This document shows positions 7,517 through 16,734 of a stretch of DNA of 64,000 nucleotides, piece by piece. The translations under genes were made by a program, and so were the position numbers. Source of the DNA: Maricurvus nonylphenolicus (GTDB taxonomy: Bacteria; Pseudomonadota; Gammaproteobacteria; Pseudomonadales; Cellvibrionaceae); the NCBI RefSeq assembly GCF_042854845.1, contig NZ_AP031498.1, positions 3,782,001-3,846,000 of the forward strand. Reading direction: 5' to 3'. The notes under the pieces were generated by a model. It had not been told where the DNA came from, did not search any database, and saw only the letters and a list, made by a program, of their open reading frames with translations. Numbering within the stretch: the stretch's first letter is position 1; the number at the start of each line of letters is the position of its first letter.

Positions 7517-10500
7517 ATGAAGTTCCTTACCCGCTGGTTTATTGATAACCCTGTGGCCACCAACCTGCTAATGGTCATGATCCTGGCCGCAGGCTTACTA
7601 TCTTTTACCCATATCCGGGTGGAAAGTTTTCCACAGATGCCCGCCAATCAATTGGTTATCTCTGTTGCCTATCCCGGCGGCACAGCTCAACAGGTTGATG
7701 AAACCATTACTCAACGTATTGAGGATTCCATCAGCAGTATTCCCGGTATTTTACGCATTAACAGTGTCTCTTATCCCGGCTTGGCTAACGTCAGAGTACG
7801 CAAGCGTTCCGGTACAGAACTTGACCGGCTGATCGAAGATGTGCGGACTAATGTCAACAGTATTGTCGGTTTTCCCGAACAGGCAGAACGACCGCAAATT
7901 TATCGCGATGAATTTACCAACCTGGCAGCCTTCGTACAGGTTTTTGGTGATACCAGTGACAAGGTTCTTCAAGCACTGGCAACACGACTGGAAACCCAAC
8001 TCAAACGCCATCCGGATATTTCTCAGGTCACCAATTTAGGCAAGCGCCGTCCTGAGTTGGTGATTGAACCCTACCCAGAAGCTTTGCGTCGCTATCAATT
8101 AAATCTGGAAACCCTCGCCGATCGTATTCAGTCATGGTCGCTGACTTATCGCAGCGGCAACCTAAAAAGTGACAGCGGTCGTCTTACCCTGAAAGCCGAT
8201 GGTTACGCCGACAATCTCAACAGTTTACGTAATCTACCTATTATCAATAGCGCTGATGGCTGGGTACGCCTGGAGCAACTGGCCAATGTGCACAGGAATT
8301 TTGAAGAGGACGACAGCCTGGTTCGCTATCAGGGCCAACCGGCCGTAGCCCTAATGGTATCCACCAGTAGTCGCGATCATTTATTAAAAGTCAGTGAGGC
8401 CATCCAGCAAGTCATTGTGGATATGCGTCCATCACTACCTCACGGGGTAGAGTTAGATGTGATGGCTGATATGAGCCCCTATATTAAAGAACAATTGGGG
8501 TTACTCAGTACCAGTGCCTGGCAAGGTCTACTGATTATTCTGGTATTGCTGGGTTTGTTTCTGAATGTGCGCTTAGCCTTCTGGGTTGCTCTGGGTATTC
8601 CCGTATCCATTGCCGGTGCACTGTGGCTAATGGGGCTGCAGAAACTCGATTACAGCCTTAACGATATCACCCTGTTTGGCATGATTCTGGTTCTGGGCAT
8701 TTTAGTGGATGATGCAGTCGTTGTTGGTGAAAGTATCCACAGCAGTCGCCAACGTATTGGCAATGCAAAGGATGCCGCCTTCGATGGTGTTGAACGGGTG
8801 GCAGTACCAACTGTCTTTGGTGTGCTCACCACCATTGCCGCCTTTTCACCCATGCTGTGGATCGATAACGAATTGGCCAAACTGTTAGCTGGTTTTTCAG
8901 CGGTGGTTATTTTTGCGTTAATCTTTTCGCTTATTGAAAGTAAATTTATTCTACCCTGCCACCTCGCAAGCTCGTCATCGAAACCCCTTGCTGGATTTTT
9001 AGAAAATATCCAGAAGCGTTGCAATCACGGGTTAGATGCTTTCGCTCAGGGAATCTATCTCCCCCTATTGCGAAAAGCTCTCTGGCACCGCTATAGCGCG
9101 CTGACATTATTTATCTGTGCCATGGTTTTGGCCTATGGCCTGGTAAGCACAGGTCAAATTCGCAGTGCATTTTTTCCCGAAATCCCGGGTCGATACCTCA
9201 CCGCAAAAGTGACCATGCAACAAGACGCCCCTTTAGCACTGACCGTACGAAATGCTGATTTGTTGGAGACTGCAGTAAGCGAAGTAAATCTATCCCTGCA
9301 GCAGGAATATCAACTTGCCAATGTCCCAATTCAAAAACTGATCACCTCGGTAGATGGTCCCCAAGCTTTGGAATCCACCGCCGAATTGTCCGCTGAAGCC
9401 CTGGCACGTATTCCAGGCAATCGCATTATTGAACACTGGCAGAAGCTGGCCGGCGATCTGGAAGGCGCCTACGCCAGCCAATTTAGCGCAGCCGATAATA
9501 TTGCCGGAGCAGTCGGTATCAGCATCAGCCATCCGGAAAGGCATCTCTCTAAAACCATTGCGGAAGAACTCAAACAAGCCCTGAAAAACCTGTCGAATCA
9601 AGGCTACGGCATTAATGATATTCGCGATGACGCCCAGGGGGGGCAACGCCAACTGACGATCAGTGTAACGCCCCGTGGTCGACAATTAGGGATTACCCAA
9701 CGACAACTGGCGCTTATTGTTGGTGGTGGTTTTGGTGGGCTTGAATTACATCGCCTGCTCGATCACGGCGAGGAAACCCGCGTGATGATTCGCTTTGGTC
9801 AAGAGCAACGACAGTCTCGCGAAGCGCTGCTCAATATCCCGATACACCTTAATAATGGTCGCACAATCCCCTTACGGGAAGTGGCAGAACTGAAACCAAG
9901 CTGGGAAGCTGAAGCCCTATACCGCCGTAACCGCGATATTGTAGTCAGTGTGTTTTGGCGTCAAGACCGGGATATCGCTTCACCGGAATATGTGTTGTCG
10001 GTACTTAAACAACAGGTGATAGCTGATTTACAGGCGCGCTACCCTCTGGCTCAAATTTCACCCATTGGTGAATTCCAGGAAATCAGTGAAGTGCAAACCG
10101 GGTTTAAAAAAGCCTTACTACTTACCCTGTTACTGATTTTTGCCCTGCTAGCCATCCCATTAAAATCGTATTTTCAGCCTTTGGTGATTATGTCGGTTAT
10201 ACCCTTCGGCTTCGCCGGAGCCATTTTTGGTCACGGTTTAATGGATTTACCGGTGAGCGTCTTGTCATTGTTTGGCATGATGGCCATGACGGGTGTGGTG
10301 GTGAATGACTCCCTGGTATTGCTGTCCCGCTACAATCAGCTTCGCGAGGAAGGGCTGGAACTTGATCAGGCCCTGCTACAGGCAGGTCGCGATCGCTTGC
10401 GCGCTATTTTTCTCACCACGGTTACGACCGTATGCGGTTTATTACCGTTATTACTGGAGACCTCTGAACAGGCACAGTACCTAAAACCCGCAGCCGTCTC

Positions 10501-10636
10501 ATTGGTCTTCGGTGAACTCTTTGCCACGCCTATTACCCTCATCCTGATTCCTTTATTAATACATATTGGCGCCGACGTAAAAGCACGCTTTACGCCTCGA
10601 CCAGATATCAAACAGGAGGTTGTCAGTGCTAAGTAA
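7517..10636 (+). CDS. RND efflux pump permease (HAE1/AcrB-like)
   Basis: The 1039-residue protein starts with the family N-terminus FIDNPVATNLLMVMI and has two repeats, each with a first membrane helix, a large periplasmic porter domain and six further helices. The proton-relay pair Asp-Asp is seen in TM4 (GILVDDAVVVGES, near residue 395). In the second half, TM10 carries TGVVVNDSLVLLSRY rather than the Lys-containing AcrB form, as in many environmental RND pumps. It exports small molecules using the proton gradient. It overlaps the next gene by 11 bp, so the three membrane genes are probably translated together. Confidence 0.95.
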   Translation: MKFLTRWFIDNPVATNLLMVMILAAGLLSFTHIRVESFPQMPANQLVISVAYPGGTAQQVDETITQRIEDSISSIPGILRINSVSYPGLANVRVRKRSGTELDRLIEDVRTNVNSIVGFPEQAERPQIYRDEFTNLAAFVQVFGDTSDKVLQALATRLETQLKRHPDISQVTNLGKRRPELVIEPYPEALRRYQLNLETLADRIQSWSLTYRSGNLKSDSGRLTLKADGYADNLNSLRNLPIINSADGWVRLEQLANVHRNFEEDDSLVRYQGQPAVALMVSTSSRDHLLKVSEAIQQVIVDMRPSLPHGVELDVMADMSPYIKEQLGLLSTSAWQGLLIILVLLGLFLNVRLAFWVALGIPVSIAGALWLMGLQKLDYSLNDITLFGMILVLGILVDDAVVVGESIHSSRQRIGNAKDAAFDGVERVAVPTVFGVLTTIAAFSPMLWIDNELAKLLAGFSAVVIFALIFSLIESKFILPCHLASSSSKPLAGFLENIQKRCNHGLDAFAQGIYLPLLRKALWHRYSALTLFICAMVLAYGLVSTGQIRSAFFPEIPGRYLTAKVTMQQDAPLALTVRNADLLETAVSEVNLSLQQEYQLANVPIQKLITSVDGPQALESTAELSAEALARIPGNRIIEHWQKLAGDLEGAYASQFSAADNIAGAVGISISHPERHLSKTIAEELKQALKNLSNQGYGINDIRDDAQGGQRQLTISVTPRGRQLGITQRQLALIVGGGFGGLELHRLLDHGEETRVMIRFGQEQRQSREALLNIPIHLNNGRTIPLREVAELKPSWEAEALYRRNRDIVVSVFWRQDRDIASPEYVLSVLKQQVIADLQARYPLAQISPIGEFQEISEVQTGFKKALLLTLLLIFALLAIPLKSYFQPLVIMSVIPFGFAGAIFGHGLMDLPVSVLSLFGMMAMTGVVVNDSLVLLSRYNQLREEGLELDQALLQAGRDRLRAIFLTTVTTVCGLLPLLLETSEQAQYLKPAAVSLVFGELFATPITLILIPLLIHIGADVKARFTPRPDIKQEVVSAK

Positions 10637-11507
10637 TTCAACATTAAGCGTGATGGATATACTGCGCAAGTTTCCAAGCAAGGTCATGTTTACCTGGTTT
10701 TTGGTATTACTGGAAAACCTGTTAATGGCGCTGATTCCGTTACTGATAGGTTATAGCATCGACGGCTTACTCGCAGGCGATTACCGGCCTCTGCTGCTTT
10801 CTGCCGCAGTGTTAAGTGGCCTTACCCTGCTCGCCGCCGGCAGACGTTTTTATGATACCCGCGCTTACGGCTATATCCGTGTTCATCTCGGTCAGGAAAT
10901 TACCAAACGGAAACGTGACCTGCCCGTCTCCCAGTTAAATGCCCGCTTAACCATGGGCAGAGAACTGGTGGACTTTCTGGAAGAACACCTGCCAGAGCTG
11001 TTAACGGCCGTGGTCCAGCTTGTGGTATCCATCGCGATTCTATTCAGCTTTGACCTTCGCTTGGGTACCACGGCCGCCGTCGCCCTTATCGCTATGGGAC
11101 TGATATATACACTGTTCCATCAACGCTTTTTTCACGGCAATCAGTGTTTAAATGAACAAATGGAACAGCAGGTTTCGGTACTGGAAACCCGTCGGCCATT
11201 ATTGATTCTTAAACATTTAAGAGCCCTCAATCACTGGGAGATTCGTTTGTCAGATAGTGAGGCCATACTCTATGGCTTGATTTTCCTGGGTATGACCGCA
11301 TTTATACTGGGTAACCTGGTTATTTGTGCCGATATTCCCGATATCAGTGCCGGTAAGATTTTTACAATCGTCAGCTACTCCTGGGAGTTTGTTCAGTCCG
11401 CGTTTATGCTACCGTTAACCCTGCAACAGTGGACGCGCTTACACGAGATAACGGAGCGACTTAATGGCCGAGCACCTGAAGTTTCACACGATGCACTCAA
11501 CAGCTAG
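10626..11507 (+). CDS. ABC-transporter six-helix membrane domain protein without ATPase domain
   Basis: The 293-residue protein resembles only the membrane domain of ABC exporters: about six hydrophobic helices (for example VMFTWFLVLLENLLMALIPL, LLSAAVLSGLTLLAA, LLTAVVQLVVSIAILFSF). There is no Walker A or B motif and no nucleotide-binding gene nearby. The start is the GTG at 10626, six bases after a perfect AGGAGG; the in-frame TTG at 10620 abuts the binding site and is unlikely. It overlaps the RND pump by 11 bp and the AraC gene by 44 bp, so it belongs to the efflux operon. Its role, perhaps as an accessory of the pump or a substrate sensor, is unknown. Confidence 0.85.
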   Translation: MLSNSTLSVMDILRKFPSKVMFTWFLVLLENLLMALIPLLIGYSIDGLLAGDYRPLLLSAAVLSGLTLLAAGRRFYDTRAYGYIRVHLGQEITKRKRDLPVSQLNARLTMGRELVDFLEEHLPELLTAVVQLVVSIAILFSFDLRLGTTAAVALIAMGLIYTLFHQRFFHGNQCLNEQMEQQVSVLETRRPLLILKHLRALNHWEIRLSDSEAILYGLIFLGMTAFILGNLVICADIPDISAGKIFTIVSYSWEFVQSAFMLPLTLQQWTRLHEITERLNGRAPEVSHDALNS

Positions 11508-12408
11508 CACCGAAGCGTTTAGCCTGGTGCCGGAAGAGTTCTTGCTGGAGAAAGTTTCCCCCATCTGGCAACAACGCTTTGAGCGAGCGCTGGAGATAAT
11601 CTTCCAGCATATTGAGCAACCCATCTCCTGGAACCAAATAGCGTGCGAAGCGGCAATCTCGCCACACCACTTTCACCGTATGTTCCTGGCAGTGTTCAGC
11701 GAAACTCCCGGACAATATACTCGCCGTCTGCGCATTGGCCTTGCGTTTGAAAAACTGCTGGAAGACGAAAACCAAAGCATCACCGATATCGCACTGTCCA
11801 GTGGTTTCTCCTCATCTCAGGCCTTAGCCAAGGCCATGAAGCGGGATATTGGTTATTCGCCGTCACAGGTTCGTGCCCTGGTCACTGAAGATCAGGATGA
11901 ACTGGAGCGCTTGATATACCTGTTAAGTTATCCACAAAAAGCCATTCCTGAGAATATGGAAGATCAGCTGGCTGCGGCCATTCCCTTCGAGGTGATAGGT
12001 TTCGACACGCGCTACTTTAAAATGGAAATCAAGACCAATGCCAGTGAAAAGCAGTTAAAGAATAGTTGGGAGAAACTGAAGCAATATCCGCAACAGGATC
12101 TGGCCATTATCACCGCCAACAGTGAGCTGGAAAGGCCCATCTATAAAATCACCTCTAGCATTGGCGTTGAATGCGATAAGGATCAGGCCAACACCATACT
12201 CCCGGCAGCAGATTTTCTCTGCTGCAGAGTCCGTATATCCACTGAAGGGGGTTATCTTGCTGCCTGGGATGCACTCTATAAATATTTACTGAGCCAGGGT
12301 TTGGAACCCAATGATCAAGGCGTAACACTGGATGTTATCCACAACCCGGCACAACTGGGCGATGAAATTTGTGAAATGACACTGGCCCTAGAACTCAGTA
12401 AACACTAG
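11464..12408 (+). CDS. AraC-family regulator with C-terminal GyrI-like effector domain
   Basis: The 314-residue protein has an N-terminal AraC/XylS helix-turn-helix pair (about residues 25-135; ISWNQIACEAAISPHHFHRM and ITDIALSSGFSSSQALAKAM) followed by a GyrI-like small-molecule domain (about residues 165-314). This order matches Rob-type regulators that sense drugs. It is the last gene of the RND operon, so it probably regulates it in response to a pump substrate. The ATG at 11464 is preceded by GGAG. It ends 19 bp from the convergent AraC gene. Confidence 0.9.
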   Translation: MAEHLKFHTMHSTASTEAFSLVPEEFLLEKVSPIWQQRFERALEIIFQHIEQPISWNQIACEAAISPHHFHRMFLAVFSETPGQYTRRLRIGLAFEKLLEDENQSITDIALSSGFSSSQALAKAMKRDIGYSPSQVRALVTEDQDELERLIYLLSYPQKAIPENMEDQLAAAIPFEVIGFDTRYFKMEIKTNASEKQLKNSWEKLKQYPQQDLAIITANSELERPIYKITSSIGVECDKDQANTILPAADFLCCRVRISTEGGYLAAWDALYKYLLSQGLEPNDQGVTLDVIHNPAQLGDEICEMTLALELSKH

Positions 12409-12426
12409 AAGCTCAGTAAGCACGAG

Positions 12427-13458
12427 CTACCCCAGTAGCGCTCTATATTGCACGGGCTGCAAACCCGTCCACTTCTTAAACGCTTTGCGAAACGCACTGA
12501 CATCGGAATAACGTAGCTGATCAGCGACCATCTCGACAGTATTGGCAGGATCTTCCAGCAACACCAAGGCCCAATCGCGTTTGATATCATCACGGATATC
12601 CAGAAAACTGTTGCCTTCTTTTTTAAGCTTACGCCACAACAGGTTAGGCGTAATGCCCAACTGTTCAGCCACCTCATCACCGCCCAGCCATTCTTCATAT
12701 TTATTGGCGAGTAATAAGCGACGTACCTGTTGAGAAACCGGATGCCGGTTATGGGTCACTAAAAACAGCCGACGAGAATTGTGTAGAACCGGCTCGATCT
12801 GATCTCGGGTACAAGATAACCGGGCCTTACCAAAGCGGCTATTGATGCGAATCAGGTTTTCATCACAGTCGTAATTAATATGATCGCCTAACAAATAGGT
12901 CAGGTTTTCATCGGTGGCATTTTTACTAAAGGTAAAATCCACGGAGTTAAGCTCGACCGTTTCTCCCAAGATCCAGGCAAATAAGCGAATGCACATTAAC
13001 TGCAAGCTGTGAACGATAAAGCGATAATCAACATCCAATACCGGTGTGATATGCACCTGAATAATTATTTCTGATTTTTCCTGCCTATACTGCCAATAAA
13101 ACTCATCGGTAAATAAGGCATAAAAATCATTGGCTTGTTGTATGAGTTCCTCGAGCGTACGGCAGCCAACCAAGCTGTAACAGAACACGTTATAGGCCTT
13201 CAGTGGTACCGGTTTGGAAAAGAAACCTAAAAAAGCATCTTGGGTTTGATTACCCAGCTGACGTAACACCTCGGCGTATTTATCAACGGAAACACGTAAC
13301 CCCGGCTCCTTTAGCACCGCTAGCGATAGACCATTAGCGGCCAATATTGCCTCAACATCCAGATCTCGGGCATAGGCGGCCTGAAACACATCGTCCAGGA
13401 ATCCCACCGGAATGGTGGGATACAGCAGTTTATCCCGCAGCGTATCTACTTCAGCCAT
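12427..13458 (-). CDS. AraC-family regulator with N-terminal arabinose-binding-like domain (paralogue 1)
   Basis: The 343-residue protein has a long N-terminal domain (about residues 20-205) of the type found in OruR/ArgR-like AraC regulators, and a C-terminal AraC DNA-binding domain (about residues 245-343) ending FRKAFKKWTGLQPVQYRALL. Two close relatives of the same size are in this window at 29.0 and 47.8 kb. It is divergent from the enoyl-CoA hydratase at 13619 across 160 bp, which suggests it controls that gene, perhaps in response to an acyl-CoA or a fatty acid. The ligand is unknown. Confidence 0.88.
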   Translation of the reverse strand: MAEVDTLRDKLLYPTIPVGFLDDVFQAAYARDLDVEAILAANGLSLAVLKEPGLRVSVDKYAEVLRQLGNQTQDAFLGFFSKPVPLKAYNVFCYSLVGCRTLEELIQQANDFYALFTDEFYWQYRQEKSEIIIQVHITPVLDVDYRFIVHSLQLMCIRLFAWILGETVELNSVDFTFSKNATDENLTYLLGDHINYDCDENLIRINSRFGKARLSCTRDQIEPVLHNSRRLFLVTHNRHPVSQQVRRLLLANKYEEWLGGDEVAEQLGITPNLLWRKLKKEGNSFLDIRDDIKRDWALVLLEDPANTVEMVADQLRYSDVSAFRKAFKKWTGLQPVQYRALLG

Positions 13459-13618
13459 ATATCGATCTGCACCTTTACCCTATTCCTTAGACCCTGAGGC
13501 AATCTAAGTACCCCCCTGTTGCCAGCTCGTAACCTTATATGAAGGCCCGGTGTTTTATATCGTAGCCCTACTGTCTTTACGAACACAACTTACACACGAC
13601 AAACCAGGAGTACTTATC

Positions 13619-14515
13619 ATGCAATATCAGCATATCAAATACGACCAGGAAGGGCCGGTCACCATTATTACCTTTAATCGCCCAGAGGTAAAAAACTGCA
13701 TTGGTACCCGTACCCACCGTGAACTGGTGGATGCCTTTGACCGCTTCCGCTCTGATGATGAGGCTAAGGTAGCCGTGATTACCGGCGCCGGTGATTCCGC
13801 CTTTTGTGCCGGTGGCGATCTAAAAAGTAACTTCGAGGCTACAGAACCCACCAGCCACCCAGATCCTGAAGTGGCCACTCTGTGCCCAGTGGAAGAAGCC
13901 GATGTAGCCCGTCACAATCGCGGTGAAGCCCCAGGCATCCTCGGCCCCTCTCGCTGGACCGATATCTACAAACCGATTATTGCCGCCGTTAACGGCGTTG
14001 CCTATGCCGGTGGTTTTGAGTGGGCCTGTTTTGCCGATATGCGGATTGTTGAAGAGCACGCATCTTTCGGTATCACCTGTCGCCGCTGGAATATTGGCCT
14101 GGCCGATGGAGGCTCTCAGCGTTTACCGCGTATTGTGGGTATGGGCCGCGCTCTGGAATTGATTATCACCGGCAAGGTTATCGACGCCGATGAAGCCTAT
14201 CGTATCGGCCTGGCCAACGAAGTAGTACCAAAAGGCCAATCATTGGAGCGCGCGGTAGAAATGGCGCAATTTATTGCCACCCTGCCACAACCGGCGATTC
14301 ATGCCGATAAAGAAGCGGCTATCCGTGGTTTTGGCCAGGATCTGCGTGAAGGTTTACGTATTGAGGCCGAGTGCTTTAACCGCCTCTTAACCAATTCTGA
14401 TTCCAGCGGTCAGTTAAAGGAAGGCTTGCGCCGCTTTAATGAACGTGACCATCCCGACCGTATTAAAGGCGCGGCTAAAACGCCGGGTATTGTGCGTAAC
14501 GAAATGGAGTCTTAA
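13619..14515 (+). CDS. Enoyl-CoA hydratase/isomerase family protein
   Basis: The 298-residue crotonase-fold protein contains the CoA-binding oxyanion segment SAFCAGGDL (near residue 60) and VNGVAYAGGFEWACFADMRI (near residue 125). The place of the first catalytic Glu of hydratases is occupied by the segment FGITCRRWNIGLADGG, so the usual Glu pair of mitochondrial hydratase is not evident and the exact reaction may differ. The ATG at 13619 follows CAGGAG by about nine bases; the longer open frame upstream has no binding site. It is followed by a strong terminator and faces the racemase gene. It is probably part of branched fatty acid or sterol side-chain oxidation, judging by the neighbouring racemase. 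Confidence 0.9.
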   Translation: MQYQHIKYDQEGPVTIITFNRPEVKNCIGTRTHRELVDAFDRFRSDDEAKVAVITGAGDSAFCAGGDLKSNFEATEPTSHPDPEVATLCPVEEADVARHNRGEAPGILGPSRWTDIYKPIIAAVNGVAYAGGFEWACFADMRIVEEHASFGITCRRWNIGLADGGSQRLPRIVGMGRALELIITGKVIDADEAYRIGLANEVVPKGQSLERAVEMAQFIATLPQPAIHADKEAAIRGFGQDLREGLRIEAECFNRLLTNSDSSGQLKEGLRRFNERDHPDRIKGAAKTPGIVRNEMES

Positions 14516-14525
14516 CAGGGTTGAT

Positions 14526-14568
14526 ACCATGATGGTAATGTCCGCGCTTTTACCATCATGGTCTTTTT
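14526..14568 (+). terminator. Intrinsic terminator after the enoyl-CoA hydratase gene
   Basis: A perfect 12-bp stem, ACCATGATGGTA (14526-14537) with TACCATCATGGT (14551-14562), is followed by CTTTTTC. It ends the plus-strand hydratase transcript just before the convergent racemase gene. Confidence 0.85.
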
Positions 14569-14582
14569 CAAGGCTTAGGAAA

Positions 14583-15743
14583 TTAAACAGCGCCTTTGGC
14601 TTTGAGATCGGCAATGGTTGCCTCATCCAAACCGGCAGCCCGTAACAGGTCATCGGTATTTGCGCCCACTGCGGGGGGAACGCCGACAGAAGTTTCACTC
14701 ACACTAAACTTCGGCGCTGGCGCCGGTTGCAGTACACCATTAATATCCAGGTAGGTACCACGAGCGACATTATGTGGATGTTTGGCAGCCTCGGTGAAAT
14801 TCAGTACGGGCCCAAAGCAAACGTCTGTACCCTCTAACATCTCACACCATTCATCGCGGGTTTTACTGCGAAACAGCTCCGCCAACTCGGATTTCCCCTG
14901 CGGCCAGTTGGGGATATCCCATTGATTGGTAAAGGTGGGGTTATCGGTTAATCCCAAACGCTCCAGCAACTCCTGGTAGAACTGCGGTTCCAAAGCACAA
15001 ATATTGACGAAACCACCATCGGCGCATTCATAGGTTTCATTCCAGGGGGCTCCGCCGTCGGCCCAACCAGTACCAAATTCATCGGCGATCAAGCCGGTGT
15101 TTTTCATCATCATTAACAGGCTGGATATATAGGCCGAACCATCGGTAATGGCAGCATCGACCACTTGTCCTTCACCGGTATTGTTAGCATGAGTCAGAGC
15201 ACACATCACACCCCACACCAGGATCATGGTACCGCCACCTAAATCACCTACAGCGGTTAAGGGAGCTGTCGGTACCTGGCCTTTACGACCGCCATACCAG
15301 AAAGCACCTGATACACCGATATAATTGGAGTCATGGCCCGCTGCGTGAGATAAAGGGCCGGTTTGCCCCCAACCGGTCATACGACCGTAAACCAGTTTGG
15401 GGTTACGTTGATGACAGACTTCAGGGCCCAAACCCAGGCGCTCCATTACACCGGGACGAAAACCTTCCAGCAAAATATCCGCATCATCAATGAGTTTTAA
15501 AACTGTCTCAACGCCCTCTTCGGATTTCATATTCACCGCAATAGATTTTTTGCCGCGGTTCATAAACATATGCTTGGCCGCTTCAGCACCAGCCGCCAAA
15601 TCAGGAGCGTTGCAGTTGGCGGTTTTACGATCCACCACAATCACCTCAGCTCCCATATCGGCAAACATCATGCCTGCACACGGAGCTGGGCCAATACCCG
15701 CAATTTCGACAACTTTAATACCTGCGAGGGGACCTGTGCTCAT
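14583..15743 (-). CDS. Alpha-methylacyl-CoA racemase-like CaiB/BaiF CoA-transferase family protein
   Basis: The 386-residue protein has the class III CoA-transferase fold. Segments typical of alpha-methylacyl-CoA racemase are present: AAGHDSNYIGVSGA with the catalytic His-Asp pair (near residue 130), AVGDLGGGTM with the second Asp (near residue 165), and FRPGVMERLGLG (near residue 100). Such enzymes invert the 2-methyl centre of branched acyl-CoAs so that beta-oxidation can proceed. It is convergent with the enoyl-CoA hydratase and divergent from the binding protein at 15873. The ATG at 15743 follows AGGTAATG at good spacing. Confidence 0.9.
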   Translation of the reverse strand: MSTGPLAGIKVVEIAGIGPAPCAGMMFADMGAEVIVVDRKTANCNAPDLAAGAEAAKHMFMNRGKKSIAVNMKSEEGVETVLKLIDDADILLEGFRPGVMERLGLGPEVCHQRNPKLVYGRMTGWGQTGPLSHAAGHDSNYIGVSGAFWYGGRKGQVPTAPLTAVGDLGGGTMILVWGVMCALTHANNTGEGQVVDAAITDGSAYISSLLMMMKNTGLIADEFGTGWADGGAPWNETYECADGGFVNICALEPQFYQELLERLGLTDNPTFTNQWDIPNWPQGKSELAELFRSKTRDEWCEMLEGTDVCFGPVLNFTEAAKHPHNVARGTYLDINGVLQPAPAPKFSVSETSVGVPPAVGANTDDLLRAAGLDEATIADLKAKGAV

Positions 15744-15872
15744 ATCATTACCTATTTGTTATACAGAAAACCTGCTTTAATTCTAGAGAACAAGGGATAC
15801 TACTGCCCATGACCTAAAAGCACAGCTGTAATTGATATAAAGTGACAATTTAACGAGACACAGGAGACGAAG

Positions 15873-16718
15873 CTGAAGACTTTTAACGCCCTTATACATA
15901 TCAGAAATATCATCATCTGTTGCTTATCCCTGATAACTATTTCCGCCCCAGCTCAGGCAGAGGAAGTCAGCTTGGGCTATTTCACCATGGGACCACATAT
16001 TGTCTACAACACTAAAACCCATCAAGCCGAAGGCCCACTGGTTGAATTCCTGTCACAGCATATTGCACCGGCGATGAATACCGAAATGAACTTCGTCTTT
16101 ATTGAGATGCCCCTGGTCAGGGTGCTAACAGAGATGAAAAAAGGCACGGTAGCCGGAGCGGCCATGTTTGGTTATACCGAAGCCAGGGCCCATAACCACC
16201 TTTACCCCAGAAACAACTTCGCCCAGATGCAAGCGGTTATTGCGGTTAGAAAGGATCACCCTTTAGAGCAGATTGAAACAATAGAGGATTTATACCCCTT
16301 AAAAATCACCTATGTACAAGCCGCTATTTTGACCCCATTCGTTAAGGACCAAAATCTTAATTGGGAATGGACATCGGGCAATAATGTTTGGCGCAGGAAT
16401 CTCCAGAAACTGGCTGCTGGCAGAGCTGAGGCAGTGTATTCACCACAGGTAGCCAATATCATCTATGGCGCAATAGATTCCGGCGTGGAGAAAAAGATCC
16501 GCATACTGCTCCTGCCTGAACCGCCACAAAAACTCTATACCCTCTTCTCCAAACACCCGAAACATAAAGGCTTGCTGGAGCGTTACGACAAGGCCATGGA
16601 TAAGATAAACGGCAGGTTAATCTATAAGGAAATAATGAACCGCCACCTGAATAGTCAGCTGCACAGTACCTCTCAACAACCTGCCCAGGCACTAGAGCCA
16701 CCACAAACACAGCAGTGA
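15873..16718 (+). CDS. Periplasmic solute-binding-like protein, apparent CTG start (orphan 1)
   Basis: The product resembles the extracellular solute-binding family 3 (GEVSLGYFTM-like start of the mature part, followed by a two-lobed domain). The first ATG in frame (15972) would lose the export signal. Upstream codons in the same frame encode a textbook signal peptide: a Lys, a hydrophobic core and the cleavage site APAQA/EEV. The frame back to the stop at 15843 contains no ATG, GTG or TTG; the CTG at 15873 lies exactly six bases after AGGAG. A CTG start giving 281 residues is therefore proposed. No ABC permease or ATPase is nearby. It is divergent from the racemase gene. Ligand unknown. Confidence 0.8.
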   Translation: MKTFNALIHIRNIIICCLSLITISAPAQAEEVSLGYFTMGPHIVYNTKTHQAEGPLVEFLSQHIAPAMNTEMNFVFIEMPLVRVLTEMKKGTVAGAAMFGYTEARAHNHLYPRNNFAQMQAVIAVRKDHPLEQIETIEDLYPLKITYVQAAILTPFVKDQNLNWEWTSGNNVWRRNLQKLAAGRAEAVYSPQVANIIYGAIDSGVEKKIRILLLPEPPQKLYTLFSKHPKHKGLLERYDKAMDKINGRLIYKEIMNRHLNSQLHSTSQQPAQALEPPQTQQ

Positions 16719-16734
16719 CTCTAGATATCCTTAC

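Noticed and set aside
7751..8011. Minus-strand frame inside the RND pump gene
   Set aside because: It lies wholly within a well-supported gene and has no motif of its own.
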